From positions 41,068 to 105,067 of the forward strand of contig NZ_JAUYRV010000033.1 of assembly GCF_030696665.1 (NCBI RefSeq): a DNA stretch of 64,000 nt, given 5' to 3'. This document shows positions 47,812 through 57,625 of the stretch, piece after piece. The stretch comes from Novosphingobium sp. (lineage in GTDB: Bacteria > Pseudomonadota > Alphaproteobacteria > Sphingomonadales > Sphingomonadaceae). The number at the start of each line of letters is the position of its first letter. Position 1 is the stretch's first letter. A program made the position numbers and the translations under genes. The notes beneath the pieces were generated by a model. That model saw nothing but the letters and a program-made list of their open reading frames with translations, had not been told where the DNA came from and ran no database searches.

Positions 47812-48749
47812 TGGATTGGCTTGAAACCCTGCGCGACTTGCCCGCAACAGAACCGGTGGCGATGATCAGTGTGCTGGCCACCGAAGGTTCCGCCCCGCGC
47901 GGAGCTGGCACGCGGATGCTGGTGACGGCCAAACGCGAGCATGGCACCATCGGTGGCGGCGCGCTGGAATTCCGGGCGGTGGAGCAGGCGCGGGCCGTGC
48001 TCGACCATGCGCCAGGGGCGTGGCGGGTGCAGGACTATCCGCTGGGGCCGCTGCTGGGCCAGTGCTGCGGTGGACGCGTGCGGCTGCTGGTGGAGCATGT
48101 CGATCCGGCGGTGCTGGGCTGGTTGGGCGATGCGGTGGAAGGGCGGACGCTGGTGAGCCAGTTGAAGCCCGGTGCTATCCAGCGGCACGTGAGCGATGGC
48201 CCCGCAACGCCGATGTCTGCACGGGGCGACCGCCCGCGCGAGGGCAGCCGGATTGCCGAGGTGATCGGATGCTGGCGGCGTCCGCTTTACCTGTTTGGCG
48301 CAGGCCATGTGGGGCAAGCGATTGCGCGGCACATCGGTGGATTGCCGCTGCGGCTGGCATGGTTCGATACGCGCCCGGTGTTCGAGACGATTGAGGGCGT
48401 GGCAGTGGTCCCCGAAAGCGGGATCGAGCAATGCATTGCCGAAGCACCCGATGATGCTGCGGTGGTGATCCTCACCCACGATCACGCGCTGGATTACCGC
48501 CTGACTTTGGCCGCGCTGTCACGCGCGCCGCTGGCCTTTACCGGGCTGATCGGATCGCAGACCAAGCGGGCGCGGTTTCTGTCACGGCTTGATCGGGAAG
48601 GCGTGTGTGTCGAAGCGCGTGGGCGGTTGACCTGTCCGATTGGCCTGCCCGGCGTGACCGGCAAGGAGCCGGATGTGATCGCTGTGGCCCTGCTGGCGCA
48701 ATTGCTGCAACTGCCGCGCGCGGTGCAGGTTCAGGCTGTGGCGGCGTGA
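47808..48749 (+). CDS. xdhC: xanthine dehydrogenase accessory protein XdhC
   Basis: MISVLATEGSAPRGAGTRMLV, IGGGALEF, CCGGRV, YLFGAGHVGQAIARH. Confidence 0.94.
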   Translation: MMDWLETLRDLPATEPVAMISVLATEGSAPRGAGTRMLVTAKREHGTIGGGALEFRAVEQARAVLDHAPGAWRVQDYPLGPLLGQCCGGRVRLLVEHVDPAVLGWLGDAVEGRTLVSQLKPGAIQRHVSDGPATPMSARGDRPREGSRIAEVIGCWRRPLYLFGAGHVGQAIARHIGGLPLRLAWFDTRPVFETIEGVAVVPESGIEQCIAEAPDDAAVVILTHDHALDYRLTLAALSRAPLAFTGLIGSQTKRARFLSRLDREGVCVEARGRLTCPIGLPGVTGKEPDVIAVALLAQLLQLPRAVQVQAVAA

Positions 48750-50047
48750 CCGTGCAGGGCTTTCGCGGCGAAATCCTGAGCCTCCGTCACGATCCTGCCG
48801 AATCCCCGAATGCAGTGCGGCATGATGCCGACGGACTGCTGGTGGTGGAACACGGGCGCATCGTGGCGCGCGGGGCGTTTGCCGATGTTTCCCCGCGTTT
48901 CCCCGGCCTGAACGTGAAAGCGCTGGACGGCCTGATCGTACCCGGTTTCATCGACGCGCATGTCCACTATCCCCAGCTGGACCGCATCGCGAGCCACGGA
49001 GAGCAGCTGCTTGACTGGCTGGATCGGCATATCTTTCCGGCCGAAAAAGCCTTTGCTGATCCCGCCCATGCGGCGGAAGTGGCCGAGGCTTTTCTGAGCG
49101 AACTGCTGCGCCACGGAACCACCAGCGCGCTGGTGTTCGGCACGGTCCACGCCGCATCGGTTGACGCATTCTTCAGGGCTGCCGAAGCACGCGGCCTTCG
49201 CATGGCCTGCGGCAAAGTGCTGATGGATCTGGGGCCGGAAGGGTTGAAGGATACAGCCGAGAGCGGTGTTTCCGAAAGCGAGGCGTTGATCCGGCGGTGG
49301 CACGGGCGGGGGCGGCTGACGTATGCGGTGACGCCGCGCTTCGCGCTGACATCCAGCGACGCGCAATTGGCAGGCGCGGGGAAGCTCCTAGCCGATCATC
49401 CGGGGGTGCTGCTCCATACCCACCTTTCCGAAAACACACGCGAGATCGCCGAAGTGGCGGCGCGGTTTCCCGATGCGGCGGATTATCTTGATGCTTATGA
49501 CAGGTTCGGTCTGGTGACAGATCGGTCGGTCTTCGCCCACGGCGTTCACCTGCCGGACCGGTCATGTGAAAGGCTGGCCGAAACGGGGGCGGGGGTGGCG
49601 GTGTGCCCAAGCTCGAACCTGTTTCTGGGATCGGGCATGTTCGATTTTGCGCAGGCTGAGCGCCACGGCGTGCGGATCGGACTGGGGTCAGACATCGGCG
49701 CAGGAACGTCGCTGTCGTTGCTCCACAATGCGGGCGTGGCTTATCAGGCGGGGCTGTTCAAAGACTACCGGCTTGACCCGCTCCGCGCGCTATGGCTGGC
49801 TACGGGTGGTTCAGCGCGGCTGCTGCACATCGACGGCGATGTAGGTATGTTGGCCGAGGGGCAAGAGGCTGATTTCGTTGTGCTTGATGACAAGGCAACG
49901 CCGCTGCTCGCCCGGCGCACCGCCGGGGCATCGGTGGTGGAACGGCTTTTTGCATTGCAGGTTCTGGGCGATGATCGCGCGGTGCGTTGCACATACGTAT
50001 TGGGGCAATGCGCTTGGGATCGTGATGGAGTAGGGCAAAAGGCATGA
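48746..50047 (+). CDS. guaD: guanine deaminase
   Basis: GLIVPGFIDAHVHYPQLDRIASHGEQLLDWLDRHIFPAE, HTHLSENTREI, HGVHL, LGSDIGAGTSLSLL; GTG start overlapping the xdhC stop. Confidence 0.93.
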   Translation: MTVQGFRGEILSLRHDPAESPNAVRHDADGLLVVEHGRIVARGAFADVSPRFPGLNVKALDGLIVPGFIDAHVHYPQLDRIASHGEQLLDWLDRHIFPAEKAFADPAHAAEVAEAFLSELLRHGTTSALVFGTVHAASVDAFFRAAEARGLRMACGKVLMDLGPEGLKDTAESGVSESEALIRRWHGRGRLTYAVTPRFALTSSDAQLAGAGKLLADHPGVLLHTHLSENTREIAEVAARFPDAADYLDAYDRFGLVTDRSVFAHGVHLPDRSCERLAETGAGVAVCPSSNLFLGSGMFDFAQAERHGVRIGLGSDIGAGTSLSLLHNAGVAYQAGLFKDYRLDPLRALWLATGGSARLLHIDGDVGMLAEGQEADFVVLDDKATPLLARRTAGASVVERLFALQVLGDDRAVRCTYVLGQCAWDRDGVGQKA

Positions 50048-51057
50048 CCGATCTCAACAGCTTCATCGTTCGGCTGCCAAAGGCCGAACTCCATCTGCAC
50101 ATCGAAGGCAGCCTTGAGCCTGAACTGATGTTCGCGCTGGCTGCGCGCAACGGCGTGCCGATCCCCTATGCCAGCGTCGACGAAGTGCGCTCGGCTTATG
50201 CGTTCTCAAACCTTCAGGACTTCCTCGACATTTACTATGCCGGGGCCAGCGTGCTGGTGACCGAGGCTGATTTCCATGACCTTGCGATGGCCTATTTCGA
50301 CCGGGCGGCAGCAGATGGCGTGGTCCATGCGGAAATCATGTTCGATCCGCAGACGCATACCGACCGGGGAATTGCCTTCGACACAGTGATCAGGGGCCTG
50401 CTGTCTGCAATGGCCGAGGCGGAGGCAACGCACGGCATGACCAGCGCGCTGATCATGAGCTTCCTGCGCCATCTTTCAGAAGACGCCGCGTTTGAAACGC
50501 TTGCGATGGCCGAGCCGTGGCTGGACCGGATCGCGGCAGTGGGGCTGGATTCGAGCGAAGTGGGCCATCCGCCATCGAAATTCGCGCAGGTCTTTGCCGC
50601 TGCGCGCGCGAAGGGACTTAAGCTGGTGGCCCACGCCGGTGAGGAGGGGCCGCCGGAGTATGTGTACCAAGCGCTGGATCTGCTGAACGTGGATCGGATT
50701 GATCACGGCAACCGCGCGCTGGAAGACGCAGCGCTGGTTGAGCGTCTGGCGCGCGAAGGCATGACGCTGACGGTCTGCCCGCTGTCCAATCTGAAGCTGT
50801 GCGTGGTGGGCGATCTGGCCGATCATCCGATTGACCGGATGCTGGCCGCAGGGCTGAAGGCCACCGTGAATTCTGATGATCCTGCCTACTTCGGCGGCTA
50901 TGTTGCCGACAATTATCGCGCCGTCGCAGCTGCGAGGGGGCTATCGCGTGAGGATATTGCCACGCTGGCACGCAACAGCTTCACTGGGTCGTTCCTGCCG
51001 CCAGATGCAGTGGCGGGGCACCTTGCGGCTATCGAGGGCCACGTGGGCATGGGCTGA
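50044..51057 (+). CDS. adenine deaminase (adenosine-deaminase-fold, PA0148-like) rather than adenosine deaminase
   Basis: LPKAELHLHIEGSLEPELMFALAARNGV, YAFSNLQDFLDIYYAGASVL, FDPQTHTDRGI, VGLDSSEVGHPPSKFAQVF, VAHAGEEGPPEYVYQALDLL, NSDDPAYFGGYVADNY. Confidence 0.85.
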   Translation: MTDLNSFIVRLPKAELHLHIEGSLEPELMFALAARNGVPIPYASVDEVRSAYAFSNLQDFLDIYYAGASVLVTEADFHDLAMAYFDRAAADGVVHAEIMFDPQTHTDRGIAFDTVIRGLLSAMAEAEATHGMTSALIMSFLRHLSEDAAFETLAMAEPWLDRIAAVGLDSSEVGHPPSKFAQVFAAARAKGLKLVAHAGEEGPPEYVYQALDLLNVDRIDHGNRALEDAALVERLAREGMTLTVCPLSNLKLCVVGDLADHPIDRMLAAGLKATVNSDDPAYFGGYVADNYRAVAAARGLSREDIATLARNSFTGSFLPPDAVAGHLAAIEGHVGMG

Positions 51058-51079
51058 TCCCAGCGCTCGGTAACTCTGC

Positions 51080-51601
51080 CTAATCCAGTTCTGGGCCAAG
51101 ATCGCCTATCGCATTGCAATCGGCATCATCGTGCGCGGCTGCCTGAAGGCGTCGCTCCTCGGCGCTGTGGCCGGGGTGCAGGCGGTCGGCGGCAATTCCT
51201 TCTGCCACAAGCATGCGCGCAATATCGCGGTAATAGGCGGCTATATCGGCGCAGGTGTTGGTGCCGCCGCCGGTGACCGACCAGACCACACGCCAGCGGC
51301 CTTCGTTCTTCAGGATGAATTCGCCACCGTCATATTCCTGCTGGGACGGTTCGACAGCGGCATAGGCGAAACGGGCGTTTCGCCCTTTTATCACGCGCAA
51401 GTCGTGGACAATGAAGCGGATTTTCGAACCCGGCGCAGGACGGATGGCATCGAGAATGGCCGTGCGTTCAGGCGATCCGACAGATGGCGTTGAGACCGGG
51501 GCCGGCTTTGGCGCGCTCATCGCAGGCGAAGCGGCCAGCAGCGCAGGGGCGAGAATGGCCGCAAGGCACGTTTGCACAGAAATACGCATGAATGAAGCCA
51601 T
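51080..51601 (-). CDS. exported protein of unknown function
   Basis: Signal peptide MRISVQTCLAAILAPALLAASPAMSA followed by a compact domain. Confidence 0.65.
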   Translation of the reverse strand: MASFMRISVQTCLAAILAPALLAASPAMSAPKPAPVSTPSVGSPERTAILDAIRPAPGSKIRFIVHDLRVIKGRNARFAYAAVEPSQQEYDGGEFILKNEGRWRVVWSVTGGGTNTCADIAAYYRDIARMLVAEGIAADRLHPGHSAEERRLQAAAHDDADCNAIGDLGPELD

Positions 51602-51661
51602 TCTGGACTCGTGTGGCCGCCGCTGATTGAAGCGCGTACCCGAACTGTCTAGGCCACGTCC

Positions 51662-52795
51662 ATGAACCTTGGCAAACATCACTGTCGAAGATTAATCGCG
51701 CTGCACGTTGCGGCGGTTGCGGCGTTGTGTGCCGCAGCGCCGGTGAGTGCCAATACGGGGCAAGACGATCCGGGGCAAGACGAGGCAGTAAAGTCTGACG
51801 CAACGCTGGTTGGCCATTACTACCTTTCCGGCGTGATGGAGACCGGGTCGGAACTGTTGCTGAAGGCCGATGGCCGGTTTGACTGGTACATCAGCTATGG
51901 CGCGGTGGATCAGGTGGCGAAGGGAAAATGGACTCGCTCGGGCGACAAGGTGAAGCTGGTCGCCGATCTACCCTCGGCAAGCGATCCGCTGTTTCGCGTG
52001 GACGAACGCGTGGCGTGGAACGAGGATGCTGAACGCCACTTGCGTGAGCAGGGTTTGGATCGGGCGCGACAGGCAGCAGCAGCGCTGTGTCCTTGGAATG
52101 TAGCTGCCACGATGTCTGCGCCGATGATCCTGTCCGATGATCGTCCGCCGCCCGGCGTTGCACAGGTCGCCGCCGCCCGGCAGGCGGTCGCTTCAGCAGA
52201 ACCGGCGCGTGATGCGGCGAGCCGTGCGGCGGAAGTTGCTGTAGGTTCCAGCGCGGGCGAGGCGGAGCGCGAGGCTGCGCAGGCGGCCATGTCCGATTGG
52301 TACACAGCGCTGCAAGTGATGGAGGAGGCGCACCGGGAGGCCAATCTTGACGTGCCGGATATTGGCGCCCCGGTCACGCCGTCGCAATGCCAGCCCCCGC
52401 GCGAGGACAACTGGGCAGCGATTCCCGAGGCGCAATGGCAGCGCGGCATTGCCATCGTGGTGGGGGATCCCGCGCGCGAACTGCGGCTGTCGCGCGTCGG
52501 CGCGGTGTTTGTCTACAGCGATGGCCACCGTGAAACCACGCAGACAACCCGGGGCGGGTGGGCCTTTGCGCCCTTGCGGAACGGGGCGGCGGTTGAACAA
52601 GTGATGCTCAGCCTGCCAGAGCCAGTCAACCGGACACAGACGCTGCCGATTGCGCCGTTGACCGAGGGGATTCAAGCGATCCTTGTCGACACGCGCCAGC
52701 TTGAACAGCCGCCATTCGAGGTGATGAATTTGGACATTCGTGATGGCCAATTGATCCCCGACATGATGCCGCGCGGCCGCTATTCACGCCAGTGA
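51662..52795 (+). CDS. exported protein of unknown function
   Basis: Signal peptide to APVSAN; GHYYLSGVMETGSELLLKADGRFDWYISYGAVDQVAKGKWTRSGDKVKL. Confidence 0.7.
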   Translation: MNLGKHHCRRLIALHVAAVAALCAAAPVSANTGQDDPGQDEAVKSDATLVGHYYLSGVMETGSELLLKADGRFDWYISYGAVDQVAKGKWTRSGDKVKLVADLPSASDPLFRVDERVAWNEDAERHLREQGLDRARQAAAALCPWNVAATMSAPMILSDDRPPPGVAQVAAARQAVASAEPARDAASRAAEVAVGSSAGEAEREAAQAAMSDWYTALQVMEEAHREANLDVPDIGAPVTPSQCQPPREDNWAAIPEAQWQRGIAIVVGDPARELRLSRVGAVFVYSDGHRETTQTTRGGWAFAPLRNGAAVEQVMLSLPEPVNRTQTLPIAPLTEGIQAILVDTRQLEQPPFEVMNLDIRDGQLIPDMMPRGRYSRQ

Positions 52796-53433
52796 GGGAT
52801 AACGCCGCAATGCGCCATTTGCTTTCCTTTGCGCTCGTCATCGCGTCACCGGTATGGGCGCAGGAGGACGAAGACTTCGACCCTGCGTTGGTCAGTCTGA
52901 CGGACGCGATCAACTGCCATATCGATGCGCCGACCTACAATGGCTTTGCGCTGAACGTGTCGGGCGAGGATGGTGTTGCTGCGCAACTTGGCTGGACCAA
53001 GGTTGAAAGCGATAACCCGTTCCTGCTGGAATATGAACTGCCTGAACCCATCGCGGTGACGGGGCACTGGGCCACGCGCCGGGTCGTGTTCTCATCAACC
53101 GCAGTGCTGGCCATCCTTGATGAGCCGGACCCGAACGTCGTCGCCATGCCTGAAGGCATCGTCAATGAAATGGACCCGCAGCCCTTGATCGATGAACTGG
53201 TCGCCACGGGCCGGACAACGCGCGAGGAGGTGGAAAGCGAAATCCGCTTTCGCAAATTCCTTGGCCAGCGTGTGTTGGCGGACGTGACCGAACCAGCCGA
53301 AACGCCCGATGGTTTTGGCACGCACACGGTGATCGCCCGATCGGTGTCCAACGTCACCAGCCATCCGGGCAAGACTCTGTATGGTTGCTCCTATCGCATC
53401 GAATTGCTCGATGCCGCCGGAAAGCCCATGTAG
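52792..53433 (+). CDS. exported protein of unknown function (GTG 52792 or ATG 52810 start)
   Basis: GTGA overlap with upstream ORF; signal peptide MRHLLSFALVIASPVWAQ. Confidence 0.65.
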   Translation: MRDNAAMRHLLSFALVIASPVWAQEDEDFDPALVSLTDAINCHIDAPTYNGFALNVSGEDGVAAQLGWTKVESDNPFLLEYELPEPIAVTGHWATRRVVFSSTAVLAILDEPDPNVVAMPEGIVNEMDPQPLIDELVATGRTTREEVESEIRFRKFLGQRVLADVTEPAETPDGFGTHTVIARSVSNVTSHPGKTLYGCSYRIELLDAAGKPM

Positions 53434-53443
53434 GGACTGGACC

Positions 53444-54175
53444 TCAGGTCTTTGGCTTTGTCGGCCCCAACAGGAACACCACATAACCCCGAAACATCGG
53501 ATGGTGCGCCAGCATGGGCGGAGCCTGCCACGCGCCGCCTTCGACCAGCGCCACGCGGAACGGGATTGGGAAGCGCTCCATCCGGGCGAAGTACTGCTCA
53601 TATCCGGGGATGGTGGTGCGGGCCTGATAGGTCTGGACGACCACTTCGTCGATGGTTTCGGCGAGGCCTGCCAGCGCCTGCGGATCGCCGTGCGCGCTCC
53701 AGTCCATCAGGCCTGTGATCGAAAGCTTCCACCGTCCGGGCAGGCGTTCGCGCAAACCCTGCAGAAAGCGGGCATAGCCTTCGATCCCGCGCGTCGCTGC
53801 GTCAAAATCCACCTGCAGGCCCGCCACCGCATTGCCTGCGTCTTCCCACCGCGCAAGGTCGGCAAGGATCGCGGCATAGGTCGCTTCGTTCCAGTCAAGC
53901 CGTTCGGCCCGCACCACCAGCCACACTGTCCGTCCGGGAAGTTTGGGAACGCCCATGCGCAGCCGTTCGAGCCGTGCCGCGCCTTCGCGACGCACTTCGC
54001 CATCAAGCAGGTAGACGGTCTTGGCCGCACTGCCTGCGGCAGGGCGCACGCCGGGCCAGACGTAGATTGCGTCATACTTTGCTGCCTGCACTGCCGGGGG
54101 TGTGGTCGGCTGCGGTTCAGCCTCGCACCCCGTCAGCAGCGAGAGCGCCAGCGCAACCGCTGCGCGCCGCTTCAC
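53444..54175 (-). CDS. DUF3142-like lipoprotein
   Basis: Lipobox LLTGC; AIYVWPGVRPA..VQVDFDAATRGIEGYARFLQGLRERLP. Confidence 0.72.
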   Translation of the reverse strand: MKRRAAVALALSLLTGCEAEPQPTTPPAVQAAKYDAIYVWPGVRPAAGSAAKTVYLLDGEVRREGAARLERLRMGVPKLPGRTVWLVVRAERLDWNEATYAAILADLARWEDAGNAVAGLQVDFDAATRGIEGYARFLQGLRERLPGRWKLSITGLMDWSAHGDPQALAGLAETIDEVVVQTYQARTTIPGYEQYFARMERFPIPFRVALVEGGAWQAPPMLAHHPMFRGYVVFLLGPTKPKT

Positions 54176-56340
54176 CAGTAGTAGCGCAGGCTCTTGGCCC
54201 AGCGGCTGCCCGGATAGCGCTGCTTAAGTTCAGTGAACCACGCCTTGCGCGCGGCGACCGGCGCTTGTGCAGCGTCGACTTCTGCCATCGTCCACGCCGG
54301 GCCGCTGCACCCGTTGTAGCCCGAGGGCGCATAGCACATCACCGCGCGATAGAGCGCGTAGGCGCGCAGATCCGGCGCCGCTGCCCGGTCTGCAATGACC
54401 GCATCATAAAGCGCCGCGCGCGCCATTGTCTTGCCCGGGAAGCCATCCGGGCCATTGCCCAGCGCCATCTGGTTTCCATCGGGGGTGAACAGGGTGAAGC
54501 TGTCAAACCCGTTGAGCCGGTAGAAATCGCCAAGGCACAACCGCGCGCGGTGGTCGGCAGGTGCGCGGGCAAGGGTTGCGGCGGTCTCGGCAATTGCCGA
54601 GCAGGCAAAGCCATCGGACCAGCGCGCCTTGCGGAACAGCCCAACCGGAATAGCTTCTTGTTGGGCAATATTCCACAGGCCGGCATCGGTATTGGCACCG
54701 GCAGGCACCAGCGCTAGATCGCGTGTGAAATCGGCATAGGCCCCGCGCGTCAGATCTTTGTAAAGCAGCGCAAACCGCGCAACGTCCCGTTCGTGCGCCG
54801 GGCGCGCGGTGTTGGCGGCATCGGCGCGCAGGATGGCAGGTGTGGCGACTGTCTGCAGCAGAATCTCACGGATTGTCGGATCGGTGATTGGCGATCCGGG
54901 CGCGAAGATTTGCTCTATGCGCCGGTCTCGTTGCCAGCGCACGGCAAGGCCGAGTTCAGCCAACGGGCGTTGGTAGACCGGGCTGGCCCCGCCCAGCAAT
55001 TCGCGCCAGAATCCTGCCTCGTTCGGATCGCGCAACTTGCCCAGCGCCATGCCGCGCAAGGTCTGCCGGCTGAACGCCAGCGGCGTGTAGTGTGGCTGCC
55101 GCGCCGCATCGGGCACCAGCGCCAACACCGCCTTGGCATCGCTTCCGGCATAGGTAATACGGCTCGCCTCAATCAGCCCGTAAAGCTCTGGATATGCGGA
55201 AAATTGCGCTTTCTGCGCGGCAAGGTCAGTGGCGGACAGGCCGATGGCATCATCGCCGGTGGGCCGCATCTGCTTGAAATCTGCGACAGCGAGCAGCAGC
55301 GGTGCCTTGCCATGCGCCGCAATCAGCGCGGCGGCGTCCTGCCGTTCGAGTAGCTTGTTGTCGATTTCCTCGGCGAGATTGGCCGCAGCCTCGCTTGAAC
55401 CGGGTGTGCTTGCCAGCAGTGCTTCATAGCGCTGCACCAGTGCAGACATATCGCCGCGCAGCCATGCCACGCGGCGTTTCAAACCCTCTGCCGACGCCGC
55501 ATAGCGCCCCTTGGGATAGGCTTTCAGGTAATCGTCAATCGCAGCGCTTGCAGATTCCAGCGACGGCTTGTCGATCTTTTCCGAACCTGCAAAATCGCCC
55601 CATTCATCGACTGCCGTTGCAATCGCCATGCGCAGCCCGATGCGGACGGGCATGTAGCGCGCGGTTTCTGCCACCCACGCTGATTTCGCGCGGGTGAGGG
55701 CATTGAAGCCTTGGGACGCCCCCGACCAATCATTCTTGTGAAAGGCATCGGCGGCCTTCAGATAGCCGAGATACTCGCGGCCGGCCTTGCTGCTGATGGC
55801 CGCGTCATCCCACGGTTCGTCGCTGCAGCCAGCCTTTGCACGCAGTTCGGACAAGACGGCGCGTTCGTTTGAGGATAGGCCCTGTTCGGCAGAGATCGCC
55901 TCCAAAAACGCAGGGCCACCGCTGGCTGCGGGTTCGCAGGTGGGGCCTTCATCGCTGCCCCCCTCGGATTGATCCGCCTGCGGCCAATAAGCTTCACGCA
56001 TCCCGCCCCACGACATGAATGTTTGCCCGAACTGCCGGTCCCACCGATCGGGGCGTGCATTGGCGGGCGGGTCGCCCATCGGATGCAGGCTTTGCATCAA
56101 TAGCAGCAGGTTGATCCGCGTATCGTTGCCGGGGCTGATCATCGCCCGCCCGGCGCAATCGTAGTCTGCTGCGGAAAGCTGCCAGCCCGGTGTGCAGGAC
56201 GAATCCGCGCAAGCCCAAAGTGTGCCGCCGATACCAGCTGTAGACAGAACTATTGCCCCAGCACCCCCGAGGAGCGGGTGCCTGCGCAGCCATGCCGAAA
56301 GGTTGCGCCTCGTATGATTCCGTCGATTGCTGATCGTCAT
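54172..56340 (-). CDS. large exported protein of unknown function (TPR-like helical regions)
   Basis: Start ATG 56340; signal/TM near N-terminus; Ala-rich helical repeats; 4-nt overlap with the DUF3142 gene. Confidence 0.7.
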   Translation of the reverse strand: MTISNRRNHTRRNLSAWLRRHPLLGGAGAIVLSTAGIGGTLWACADSSCTPGWQLSAADYDCAGRAMISPGNDTRINLLLLMQSLHPMGDPPANARPDRWDRQFGQTFMSWGGMREAYWPQADQSEGGSDEGPTCEPAASGGPAFLEAISAEQGLSSNERAVLSELRAKAGCSDEPWDDAAISSKAGREYLGYLKAADAFHKNDWSGASQGFNALTRAKSAWVAETARYMPVRIGLRMAIATAVDEWGDFAGSEKIDKPSLESASAAIDDYLKAYPKGRYAASAEGLKRRVAWLRGDMSALVQRYEALLASTPGSSEAAANLAEEIDNKLLERQDAAALIAAHGKAPLLLAVADFKQMRPTGDDAIGLSATDLAAQKAQFSAYPELYGLIEASRITYAGSDAKAVLALVPDAARQPHYTPLAFSRQTLRGMALGKLRDPNEAGFWRELLGGASPVYQRPLAELGLAVRWQRDRRIEQIFAPGSPITDPTIREILLQTVATPAILRADAANTARPAHERDVARFALLYKDLTRGAYADFTRDLALVPAGANTDAGLWNIAQQEAIPVGLFRKARWSDGFACSAIAETAATLARAPADHRARLCLGDFYRLNGFDSFTLFTPDGNQMALGNGPDGFPGKTMARAALYDAVIADRAAAPDLRAYALYRAVMCYAPSGYNGCSGPAWTMAEVDAAQAPVAARKAWFTELKQRYPGSRWAKSLRYYW

Positions 56341-56398
56341 GGACCAAGCAATGCGCACTGTGCGACGCTCAAGCAATGACAATTGTCACCCGTCTGGA

Positions 56399-57625
56399 TC
56401 AGTCTGCGATCCACAGGTTGTGACTGTCGATCAACATGCAGTTTATGGCGCGGTTGGCCTCGGCGCGGGCGAGGGCTTCCGTGCGGAATGCGGCGTGGGT
56501 CAGGCGTTCTGCCTGCAGCACATCGGCCAGATCGATTGCGCCCAACTGGTGCCCGCGCCGCGTTTTTGAAAGCGCCGCCATCTGCGCATTCAGCGCTTCG
56601 CGCGATTGCTGCCAAGCCTGCATGGCCGACTGCGCCCGCGTGACATCGCGCGAGGCCATTTCCTGCACATCGAGCCTCACGGCCGCCAGTTCTGCGGCGG
56701 CTGCCTGACCTTCGGATTCCGCCTGATCAGCCAATGCGCGGCGATGGCCTCCGCCGATGGGCATGGACAGCACCAGCCCCGCGCCGCGTTCGCGCCCGCC
56801 CTGTTCGCTGAACAGGCGCACGCCAAAGCTGGGGTCGGCAATCCGGTCCTTGCGCGCGCGGTCCGCCAAGGCGGCAAATCGCGCGCTTTGCGCATTGGCT
56901 GCGCCGATTTCATGGCTGCGTTCGATCACTTGCGCAGCCATCGCTTCAAAACTCTCAGCCGGAAGCTTAGGCTGCGGCGGTTCGGGAGCGTCATCAGGCA
57001 GCGGCAATCCAGGGAAGCGCGCCTTGATCCGTGCGAGCGCCAGATTGGCGCGGCCCCGCGATTGCGCCGCCAAAGTGCGGGCATCGCCCAGCGCGGCCCC
57101 AGTCTGGTCAGCCTCAAGCGGTGCCATGTCACGCAACTCTACGCGGCGGGCTATCGCTGCCAGCGTGGCTTCATAATTCACCACGCCCTGTGCATCCACG
57201 CGCGCCTCGGCGCTTGCACCCAGCCAGTCCCACCACAGATCATTGAGCAGCGTCGCCGCCTGATGCCGGGCGTCTTCGGCCATGTTCTGCGCTGCGGTCA
57301 CGCCAAATTCGCCCGCTTTTCGGTCCAGTCCGGCTTTGCCGGGCAGGCGGATCGCGCGGGTAAGCGTGGCGTCATATTCGGGCACGTTGCCAAGGCCTTG
57401 CACCGACCGGCGCATGTGGGTGGCCTGAAAATTGAACTCATGGTTGCCTGAGCGCAGACCGCGCGCTTCGGCCCGTGCTGCATCGACGCGGGCTTCTGCT
57501 GCCTGCACAAGCGGGTGTGATGCGATGGCTTCATGCACTGCCGGTTCGGGGGGGAGGGCAGTTTGTGCCAACGCAGGAGAGGCCGCGCCGATCAGCAGCG
57601 CGAACAGGGAAACGCGGGCCTTCAT
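56399..57625 (-). CDS. TolC family outer-membrane efflux protein
   Basis: Signal MKARVSLFALLIGAASPALAQ; coiled-coil OEP layout; operon with RND pump. Confidence 0.83.
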   Translation of the reverse strand: MKARVSLFALLIGAASPALAQTALPPEPAVHEAIASHPLVQAAEARVDAARAEARGLRSGNHEFNFQATHMRRSVQGLGNVPEYDATLTRAIRLPGKAGLDRKAGEFGVTAAQNMAEDARHQAATLLNDLWWDWLGASAEARVDAQGVVNYEATLAAIARRVELRDMAPLEADQTGAALGDARTLAAQSRGRANLALARIKARFPGLPLPDDAPEPPQPKLPAESFEAMAAQVIERSHEIGAANAQSARFAALADRARKDRIADPSFGVRLFSEQGGRERGAGLVLSMPIGGGHRRALADQAESEGQAAAAELAAVRLDVQEMASRDVTRAQSAMQAWQQSREALNAQMAALSKTRRGHQLGAIDLADVLQAERLTHAAFRTEALARAEANRAINCMLIDSHNLWIAD

